Positions 57,755 through 64,000 of a stretch of DNA of 64,000 nucleotides are shown piece after piece; the stretch's first letter is position 1, and the number at the start of each line of letters is the position of its first letter. The translations under genes were made by a program, and so were the position numbers. The stretch is from Bacillota bacterium. GTDB lineage: Bacteria; Bacillota; Clostridia; Lachnospirales; Lachnospiraceae. The notes beneath the pieces were generated by a model that was given only the letters and a program-made list of their open reading frames with translations, did no database searches and was not told the origin of the DNA. Location: contig JAEZTJ010000066.1 in NCBI GenBank assembly GCA_023421505.1, positions 1-64,000 of the forward strand. The letters run 5' to 3'.

Positions 57755-59245
57755 ATGAAGCAATATATTATGGCGCTTGACCAGGGGACAACCAGCTCAA
57801 GATGCATTCTATTCGATAAACAAGGTAAAATGAAGAGTGTTGCACAAAAGGAGTTTACTCAGATCTATCCGAAGCCCGGCTGGGTGGAGCATGATCCGAT
57901 GGAGATCTGGTCTTCACAGATCTCGGTTGCGGCAGAGGCTATGGCTAAATTAGGAATTGGTGCTCAGGAGATAGCCTCAATAGGGATTACGAATCAGCGC
58001 GAAACCACGATTGTATGGAATAAGAAGACTGGACAGCCAGTATATAATGCGATTGTGTGGCAGTGCCGCAGAACCTCGGATATGATTGAGGAGCTTAGGG
58101 CAAGAGGACTTGAGTCCTATATAAAGGATAAAACAGGTTTAATTCCGGATGCTTACTTCTCTGGAACAAAGATTAAATGGATTCTTGATCATGTGCCTGG
58201 AGCTTATGAAGCAGCGGAGGCAGGAGAGCTGCTCTTCGGAACAGTTGATACCTGGATTATATGGAATTTAACAAAGGGCAGAACCTTTGTTACAGATTAT
58301 ACGAATGCATCTCGCACGATGCTTTTTGATATCAAAACACTTACCTGGGATGAAAAGATATTAAAGGAGCTTTCTATCCCAAGCGCTATGCTGCCAGAGG
58401 TAAAGCCTTCCAGCTGTATCTATGGTTATTCAGATAGAAGTCTCTTTGGAGAAGAGCTTCCGATTGCGGGAGCGGCGGGAGATCAGCAGGCAGCATTATT
58501 CGGGCAATGTTGTTTTACGAAGGGTGATGTGAAGAATACCTATGGGACAGGCTGCTTTTTACTCATGAACACCGGTAAGGAAGCAATAGCATCAAAGCAT
58601 GGTCTGCTTACAACACTTGCGGCAGCAACCGGGACAGAGCCGGAATATGCCTTAGAGGGCAGTGTATTTGTAGCCGGTGCAGCAGTTCAATGGCTCAGGG
58701 ATGAGCTACAGTTAATTCGAACCGCAGCGGAAAGCGAAAAATTAGCTATGCAGGTGGAGGATACGAATGGTGTCTATGTGGTGCCTGCATTTGCAGGTCT
58801 TGGTGCGCCCTACTGGGATCAGTATGCAAGAGGCGCTATTCTGGGTATAACCAGAGGCTGCAATAGAGAACATATTATAAGAGCAACCTTGGAATCAATT
58901 GCTTATCAGACACTTGACGTATTAAGAGCGATGGAAGCAGATTCCGGGAATAGTCTGAAATCGCTGAAGGTAGACGGCGGGGCCTGTGCGAACCGCTTTC
59001 TGATGCAGTTTCAGGCAGATATATTAAATACAACGGTACGTAAGCCGGAGTGTATTGAGACAACAGCTCTTGGGGCAGCTTACTTAGCTGGATTGGCGGT
59101 AGGATTTTGGAAGGACAAGGATGAGATCCGTTCAAACTGGGCATTAGCAGAGACCTTTGAACCATCAATCTCTGCAGATAAAAGACAGGTGCTAATTACA
59201 GGCTGGAAGAAGGCAGTGACCCGTTCCTTTGCCTGGGAAGAATAA
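57755..59245 (+). CDS. glpK: glycerol kinase
   Basis: FGGY-family kinase making glycerol-3-phosphate from glycerol and ATP. Marks: ALDQGTTSSRCILFD (phosphate loop), GITNQRETTIVW, TYGTGCFLLMNTG, the signature GVYVVPAFAGLGAPYWDQYARG, and KVDGGACANRFLMQFQAD. The normal length is 496. No glpF or glpD is next to it. The following gene, a rhomboid protease, starts 18 bases downstream, so they may be co-transcribed. Confidence 0.96.
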   Translation: MKQYIMALDQGTTSSRCILFDKQGKMKSVAQKEFTQIYPKPGWVEHDPMEIWSSQISVAAEAMAKLGIGAQEIASIGITNQRETTIVWNKKTGQPVYNAIVWQCRRTSDMIEELRARGLESYIKDKTGLIPDAYFSGTKIKWILDHVPGAYEAAEAGELLFGTVDTWIIWNLTKGRTFVTDYTNASRTMLFDIKTLTWDEKILKELSIPSAMLPEVKPSSCIYGYSDRSLFGEELPIAGAAGDQQAALFGQCCFTKGDVKNTYGTGCFLLMNTGKEAIASKHGLLTTLAAATGTEPEYALEGSVFVAGAAVQWLRDELQLIRTAAESEKLAMQVEDTNGVYVVPAFAGLGAPYWDQYARGAILGITRGCNREHIIRATLESIAYQTLDVLRAMEADSGNSLKSLKVDGGACANRFLMQFQADILNTTVRKPECIETTALGAAYLAGLAVGFWKDKDEIRSNWALAETFEPSISADKRQVLITGWKKAVTRSFAWEE

Positions 59246-59263
59246 TAGAGGGAATAATGAAGC

Positions 59264-60403
59264 ATGGTAGATGACAGATTAGACAGCAGCTTTCTTAATT
59301 TGGGTTATCAAAGGGTTAATTCTAATGCACAGGGTATTTATCTATATTACCTGGTTATGGAGCAGGAGCTTGTAATGATTGCTGTTACGCATGTACTCAA
59401 AGGTAACGAGCTTTCAGCTGAACAATACGATCATATCTTAAATCAGATGAAGGAAAGCTTCTATAAGACCTATTCTTGCGAGATACAGCTGCTTAGTCTT
59501 ATCCTGACCGAATATCCGGACAAGGTAAAACAGCTTTGTACAGATACGAGAGTAGGAGTTCACTGGATTATCGATGTAAACGTTAACCGATTACTTATTT
59601 ATGAGACTCAGGCGAATGATTTTTATGGCTTGAAGAATAAATTAGAACAACTTCTTGAGGAGGAACCGGTTAACTATAGTCAGGATACAGTATTAGGTAG
59701 AGATCATAGCTATAAGGCTGATGAGGCTTCAGAGCTTTACAGAAGCGATAATACTTCGAGGACGTTGCAGTTTACCCTTATGAATACGATTCTTATTGCA
59801 GCCAATTTAATTGCCTATATTATTACACACTATACGGACGCCTTTGGCGGTGCTGATCAAATGTATATTAAGGGTGCGTTATCCTGGTATTTTGTTAAGG
59901 AGAATAACGAATACTACCGACTTCTTACATCGATGTTCATGCATGCAGACGGCAGCCATTTGGTAAATAATATGCTGGTGCTATTATTTATCGGCAGCGG
60001 CCTAGAACGTGCAGTTGGAAAACTAAAATATCTTTTCCTTTATTTTGGTACCGGTATTCTTGCAGGACTCACCTCTTTCGGCTATAATATGTGGAAAGAA
60101 AATGGAATGGTACCTGTTTATAAATCAACATTTTCAGTGGGTGCTTCCGGGGCAATCTTCGGTATCATTGGAGCAATCTTTTTTATCGTTGTGATTAATA
60201 GAGGCCGTCTGGAGGAAATCAGCAAAGGGCGAATGATTTTATTTGTTGTGTTGAGCTTATATAGTGGAATTATCAATTCAAATATTGATCAGGCTGCGCA
60301 TATAGGGGGCTTTGTAGCAGGTATACTACTTACAGCACTTATTTATCGCAGGGCAAAAGTCAAGAAAGACTTTAGAAATCATGGAAGATTTGATAGTATC
60401 TGA
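59264..60403 (+). CDS. rhomboid-family intramembrane serine protease
   Basis: 379 residues. The first 165 form a soluble N-terminal domain of unknown type. The rhomboid membrane core follows with about seven segments. The catalytic serine lies in SVGASGAIFG (S295) and the histidine in AAHIGGFVAG (H346). The HADGSHLVNNM loop (oxyanion-side residues) is present as well. Layout resembles B. subtilis GluP/YqgP, but without the C-terminal TPR. Natural substrates unknown. It starts 18 bases after glpK. Confidence 0.92.
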   Translation: MVDDRLDSSFLNLGYQRVNSNAQGIYLYYLVMEQELVMIAVTHVLKGNELSAEQYDHILNQMKESFYKTYSCEIQLLSLILTEYPDKVKQLCTDTRVGVHWIIDVNVNRLLIYETQANDFYGLKNKLEQLLEEEPVNYSQDTVLGRDHSYKADEASELYRSDNTSRTLQFTLMNTILIAANLIAYIITHYTDAFGGADQMYIKGALSWYFVKENNEYYRLLTSMFMHADGSHLVNNMLVLLFIGSGLERAVGKLKYLFLYFGTGILAGLTSFGYNMWKENGMVPVYKSTFSVGASGAIFGIIGAIFFIVVINRGRLEEISKGRMILFVVLSLYSGIINSNIDQAAHIGGFVAGILLTALIYRRAKVKKDFRNHGRFDSI

Positions 60404-60493
60404 TAACGTAGTGTATTTAGGCAATTCTAAGGATAATTGACTGATAGGGAATACTGAACTTAAAGTTTTAACATCAGGAGGGGAGATTGTTAC

Positions 60494-61495
60494 ATGAAAA
60501 TCAATATCTATTACGGCGGCAGGGGCTTAATCGAGGACCCGACACTTTATGTAATGAGCAAGATTACAACGGTTTTGGAGGAACTCCGTGTTATAGTAAC
60601 CAGATACAATCTCTATGAGGAGAAGAATGCAATCTCCATGCTTCCTAAGACCCTTAAGGAGGCAGACGGAGTGATACTTGCTACTACAGTGGAATGGATG
60701 GGTATCGGTGGCTTTATGCAGCAGTTTTTAGACGCTTGCTGGCTGTATGCCGATAAAGAAAAGTTAAGCAGGTTATATATGTTTCCCGTAGTGATTGCGA
60801 ATACCTATGGGGAGAGAGATGCGGAGCTTACGTTAATCAAAGCCTGGGAGCTACTTGGTGGAATTCCCTGTAACGGAATCAGTGCTTACGTGGAGGATCA
60901 TGTAGATTTTGAGACAAATACAGATTATGCGGGAATTATTGAGAAGAGAGCGGAAGCATACTACCGCAGCATCCACCATAAGACAAAGATGCTTCCTACC
61001 AGTAACACTGCGATTAAGCAGAATATGCTAAGAAGCAGTTCTATCGTATTGACGCCTCAGGAAAGTGAACAGCTTTCTATGTATGTATCGGATGATACTT
61101 ATGTTAAGAAACAAAAAGAGGACATTGAGGAGCTTACACAGCTTTTTAAGGATATGCTTGACAGTAATACAGAGGGAGATGCCGGTCAGGATTTTATCAA
61201 AAATTTAAAGGATAATTTTCATCCCCTGGATGATTTTGCAGCCTCCTATTCCATAACCTTATCAGATACAAAAAAGACTTTAATTGTAGAAATAAATAAT
61301 AAACGCCTTAAATGTTATTACGGTGAGAAACCGGACGCAGATGTGATTGCAAAAACAACACATGCGGTCATGAATAAGCTGGTTCTAGGCCGAACTACCT
61401 TTCAAGGCGCATTTATGTCCGGTGAATTAACTGCCAAAGGCAACTTTAAGACGCTGCGTTCCTTTGATCAGGTGTTCCAATTCAATATTTTATAG
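60494..61495 (+). CDS. flavodoxin-like reductase fused to an SCP2-type domain
   Basis: 333 residues. Residues 1-165 look like an NAD(P)H-dependent flavin reductase/flavodoxin fold (INIYYGGRG, ADGVILATTVEWMGIGGFMQQFLDAC, FPVVIANTYGERDAE). A helical linker follows. The last 90 residues (SYSITLSDTKKTLIVEINNK, then AVMNKLVLGRTTFQGAFMSGELTAKGN) match the SCP2 sterol-carrier fold, which binds lipids or acyl groups. AGGAGGGGAG precedes the ATG. The gene end overlaps the convergent kinase by six bases. Confidence 0.82.
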   Translation: MKINIYYGGRGLIEDPTLYVMSKITTVLEELRVIVTRYNLYEEKNAISMLPKTLKEADGVILATTVEWMGIGGFMQQFLDACWLYADKEKLSRLYMFPVVIANTYGERDAELTLIKAWELLGGIPCNGISAYVEDHVDFETNTDYAGIIEKRAEAYYRSIHHKTKMLPTSNTAIKQNMLRSSSIVLTPQESEQLSMYVSDDTYVKKQKEDIEELTQLFKDMLDSNTEGDAGQDFIKNLKDNFHPLDDFAASYSITLSDTKKTLIVEINNKRLKCYYGEKPDADVIAKTTHAVMNKLVLGRTTFQGAFMSGELTAKGNFKTLRSFDQVFQFNIL

Positions 61496-62242
61496 GGGAA
61501 GCAGAAGGGTAAAGGAGGTTAAATCTTCATTCGAATCTACGCAGATGCTTCCATAGTGGAGATCTAACACCTTCTTAACTAAAGCTAGCCCTACACCGGT
61601 GCCTCCCTTCTTATAGGTCACGAAGGGAACAAAGATATCCTTAATGGCCTCCTCTGGAATTGCCTGGCCGTTATTGCTGATCTGAATAGATAGCTTTGCA
61701 GGAGAAGGACATTCCCCCGGAAGATATTTCAGATTAATATGTATAAAATCGCCGGGTTCAGTTGCTTCAAAAGCATTTTTTATCAAATTTGAAAATACCT
61801 GTTTCATTTTTACTGAGTCGCAGGGATAAGAATAAAAATAGGGCTCACTGGTCGAGTCAATCGTAATAGATAAATCAATCAGCTCGGTCAGGGCCTGGGG
61901 CATAAAGCTATTGACAACATTCTGGATTAGTTGAAGAAGGTTCGTATTATCTTTATGGATATAATTGCAGATATTAAGTAAAGAAGCATCGGCCATAATA
62001 TGCTCCATATCATCAAGTAAATCCTGAAGCTGGTCCCAGTATTTAAAATCCTTTGCTTCAGGGTGCTTTTGCTCGATATATTGAATAGTACCCTTAAGCA
62101 GGGAGAGCGGGTTGCGAAGTTCATGAACGAACATAGAGGTGATTTTTTTATTATCATCTATTATGGTTTGAAGAATTGCTTCATATTCAGGATTAGCTTT
62201 TATCATGCAGGCAAGCGCGTCATTGTTTATTTCAGAGAACAT
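61490..62242 (-). CDS. soluble histidine kinase without sensor domain
   Basis: 250 residues, no membrane segment and no recognised sensor domain. The first 45 residues are helical. The H box is FVHELRNPLSLLKG. The HATPase domain has LIKNAFEATEPGD (N box) and GGTGVGLALVKKVLDLHYG. No response regulator lies nearby, so it is an orphan. Resemblance to sporulation kinases (Spo0F/Spo0A phosphorelay type) is a possibility only. GGGAGG lies before the ATG selected; a longer frame begins 21 bases upstream across that site. Confidence 0.88.
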   Translation of the reverse strand: MFSEINNDALACMIKANPEYEAILQTIIDDNKKITSMFVHELRNPLSLLKGTIQYIEQKHPEAKDFKYWDQLQDLLDDMEHIMADASLLNICNYIHKDNTNLLQLIQNVVNSFMPQALTELIDLSITIDSTSEPYFYSYPCDSVKMKQVFSNLIKNAFEATEPGDFIHINLKYLPGECPSPAKLSIQISNNGQAIPEEAIKDIFVPFVTYKKGGTGVGLALVKKVLDLHYGSICVDSNEDLTSFTLLLPL

Positions 62243-62425
62243 AGTATACCTCCCAACAATCAAGAAACGTAATAGTTTTGTAATTACCTATTATTGTTTT
62301 CATATAAAGATTACGGCTTCCTGCTTAGTTAAGCAGAAGTCAAGTGTTAAGTTGATAGTATCAAATAATGGAAAAATATGCAATATTAATAGTGTTACAA
62401 CAATCGACACAGGAGGAGCTTTATC

Positions 62426-62836
62426 ATGAACAATTGTATTTTTTGTAAAATAATCGCAGGGGATATTCCAGCTGCAACCGTGTATGAGGATGATATGTTT
62501 AAAGCAATTATGGATATATCTCCGGCAGCAAAGGGACATGTAATTATCCTGCCCAAGAAGCACTATGCAAATTTATTCGAACTTGAGGAGGAAACCGCTG
62601 CTAGGGTAATTCCAGTTGCTAAGAAGATAGCAGCGGCTATTATGGCCGAGCTTTCCTGTGATGGTATCAATCTGCTGCAAAATAATGGAGAGGCGGCAGG
62701 CCAGACAGTGTTTCATTTCCATATGCACTTGATACCAAGATATGAGAAGGATCGTGTGGAAATTACCTGGGAGCATGATAATTATGCAGAGGGGGAAGCG
62801 GTAAGCCTTGCAGCAGCAATCGCCGCAAGATTTTGA
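62426..62836 (+). CDS. hinT: HIT-family hydrolase (Hint type)
   Basis: 136-residue histidine-triad nucleotide-binding protein, expected to cleave purine nucleoside phosphoramidates. CIFCKIIAGDIPAATVYED is the N-terminal signature and INLLQNNGEAAGQTVFHFHMHLIPRY contains the H-x-H-x-H triad. AGGAGGAG precedes the ATG. Monocistronic and followed by a terminator. Confidence 0.95.
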   Translation: MNNCIFCKIIAGDIPAATVYEDDMFKAIMDISPAAKGHVIILPKKHYANLFELEEETAARVIPVAKKIAAAIMAELSCDGINLLQNNGEAAGQTVFHFHMHLIPRYEKDRVEITWEHDNYAEGEAVSLAAAIAARF

Positions 62837-62860
62837 TAATTAGATAATACGTTATTGAAA

Positions 62861-62898
62861 TGCCGTATTGCTCAGTTTATATCCTAAGCAGTACGGCA
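62861..62898. terminator. bidirectional terminator between hinT and murG
   Basis: 12-bp stem TGCCGTATTGCT / AGCAGTACGGCA with a 14-base loop. The plus strand ends in ATTTTAATT, and the minus strand in a weaker T-tract. Confidence 0.85.
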
Positions 62899-62934
62899 AT
62901 TTTAATTAATTACATTTTAATAGGCAATTCTGAG

Positions 62935-63999
62935 TTATTTGATGGTATCCTTAATTAATCTTACAATGGTGTCTATGGAGTTATTTAAATCACTTTGGTT
63001 CATTGCATTCATGTACTCATGCTTTGCGTCCATTACGGTTTTGATTGCTTCAAGAAGCCGGCTGACGCTTAAATCCTCTTCCTTTAAGACTAAGGAATAG
63101 CCCTGACGCTCAAAGGATTCAGCATTTAAGATCTGATCTCCTCTGCTGGAGGCTGCAGGAAGTGGAATTAATATGTTGGGTTTACGTAAGGCAAGCAGCT
63201 CGCAGATTGCATTGGCTCCAGCCCGAGAGATGACAAGATCGGCTGCAGCAAAAAGATCACTAAGCTCAGCCTTTATATACTCGTATTGTACATAACCCGC
63301 AGTATCCACTAATTTTTCGTCGATATTACCCTTACCACACAGATGGATAACCTGATAATCTCTTAATAAGGTGGGAAGCATACCGCGGATGACATCATTG
63401 ATTGCCCGTGAACCGGTACTTCCGCCGATGATTAATATAACAGGCTTATTAGCTGAAAACCCACAGAAATCCAAGCCCTTAATTTTATTACCCGAAAAGA
63501 GCTCCTTACGAATTGGCGTACCGGTAAGTACTGCTTTATCAGGAGGGAGATATTTTACGGTCTCCGGGAAATTGGCACAGACCTTTGTAGCAGAGGGTAT
63601 AGCTAGCTTATTGGCTAAGCCCGGAGTCATATCGGATTCGTGAATAATTACAGGTATATTATATTTTTTAGCAGCGAAAACGACAGGCACTGTTACAAAG
63701 CCGCCCTTTGAAAATACGATATCGGGCTTTAGACGTTTTAAGATTTTACGCGCCTCAAAATAACCCTTTGCTACCTTAAAAGGATCTGAAAAATTCTTGG
63801 GGTCAAAATATCTTCTCAGCTTTCCAGAGGAAATTCCATGGTAGGGTATACCGTATTCTTCAATCAATTTTTTTTCTATTCCGTTATAGGAACCAATATA
63901 TTGAATATCATAGCCTTCCTTTTTCAATTCAGGCAGCAGTGCGATACAAGGAGTTACGTGACCGGCGGTTCCGCCTCCTGTTAATACGATTCGTTTCAT
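62935..63999 (-). CDS. murG: UDP-GlcNAc:lipid-I N-acetylglucosaminyltransferase MurG
   Basis: Makes lipid II on the inner face of the membrane during peptidoglycan synthesis. MKRIVLTGGGTAGHVTPCIAL is the N-terminal GGGTGGH-type loop. GGSTGSRAIND, SRAGANAICELLALRKPNILIPLP and a conserved Q-loop (GDQILNA) mark the UDP-GlcNAc site. The length of 354 is normal, so the gene is complete. Its start codon is at the very edge and upstream sequence, including any ribosome site, lies outside the window. Confidence 0.96.
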   Translation of the reverse strand: MKRIVLTGGGTAGHVTPCIALLPELKKEGYDIQYIGSYNGIEKKLIEEYGIPYHGISSGKLRRYFDPKNFSDPFKVAKGYFEARKILKRLKPDIVFSKGGFVTVPVVFAAKKYNIPVIIHESDMTPGLANKLAIPSATKVCANFPETVKYLPPDKAVLTGTPIRKELFSGNKIKGLDFCGFSANKPVILIIGGSTGSRAINDVIRGMLPTLLRDYQVIHLCGKGNIDEKLVDTAGYVQYEYIKAELSDLFAAADLVISRAGANAICELLALRKPNILIPLPAASSRGDQILNAESFERQGYSLVLKEEDLSVSRLLEAIKTVMDAKHEYMNAMNQSDLNNSIDTIVRLIKDTIK

Positions 64000-64000
64000 A

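Overview
The window looks like a chromosomal segment of a motile, spore-forming, strictly anaerobic clostridium of the Lachnospiraceae (Anaerocolumna / Lachnoclostridium type). This is inferred from low GC, strong AGGAGG-type ribosome sites, a Met T-box, a flagellin/FliS pair, BofA and a SleL-like LysM/GH18 protein, a LytTR-DUF3021 ABC operon, ATP-type PEP carboxykinase, and a Firmicute-style tad pilus locus with Flp1, DUF5702 and DUF6382-FHA proteins. No phage, insertion sequence with a transposase, or CRISPR array was seen.

Layout. 1-1066: 3' tip of a 23S rRNA followed, without a 5S gene, by seven tRNAs (Asp, Val, Thr, Tyr, fMet, Phe, Lys) and a terminator. 1177-8639: Sir2 deacylase, a membrane c-di-GMP phosphodiesterase with a dead GGDEF domain, transaldolase and transketolase, and an unknown membrane protein. 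9068-15725: an OmpR/HisKA two-component pair, a GNAT protein, and an ABC-2 transporter operon with its own LytTR regulator and DUF3021 partner. 16050-19961 (minus): a heterodimeric ABC exporter behind a leader peptide and attenuator. 20225-29290: RelA/SpoT-type synthetase, coiled-coil membrane protein, S1 protein, nuclease-like protein, CAP lipoprotein, DUF4846-CapA lipoprotein and a LysM/GH18 protein. 29287-37272: T-box-controlled metG, MerR regulator, flavodoxin-ferredoxin, pckA and a DUF885 peptidase. 37419-43924: flagellar segment with sigma-D-like promoters, a 1280-residue DUF6240-like protein, flagellin and FliS. 43945-56778: YaaL and BofA, then a tad pilus operon. 56901-64000: a TraB-family remnant, glpK, rhomboid protease, flavodoxin-SCP2 fusion, soluble histidine kinase, HIT protein and murG.

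The strongest new observations are regulatory. (1) The minus-strand ABC exporter pair has a consensus promoter, a 26-codon leader ORF, and an intrinsic terminator whose 5' arm can pair with a segment inside the leader ORF. This is a complete ribosome-dependent attenuation device of the kind known for bmrBCD. (2) A repeat of about 80-110 bp that carries a hairpin, a Shine-Dalgarno site and a start codon lies in front of two unrelated genes, with a decayed third copy. (3) Direct repeats of LytTR type lie just upstream of the ABC/LytTR operon promoter. (4) The DUF5702 pilus gene appears to start at CTG. (5) A 5-codon leader overlaps the histidine kinase start. (6) A 41-bp tandem repeat and a 144-bp long-stem inverted repeat sit inside the pilus locus.

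Protein calls rest on motif recognition by eye. Start sites were chosen from visible ribosome-binding sites, and several differ from the longest open frame.
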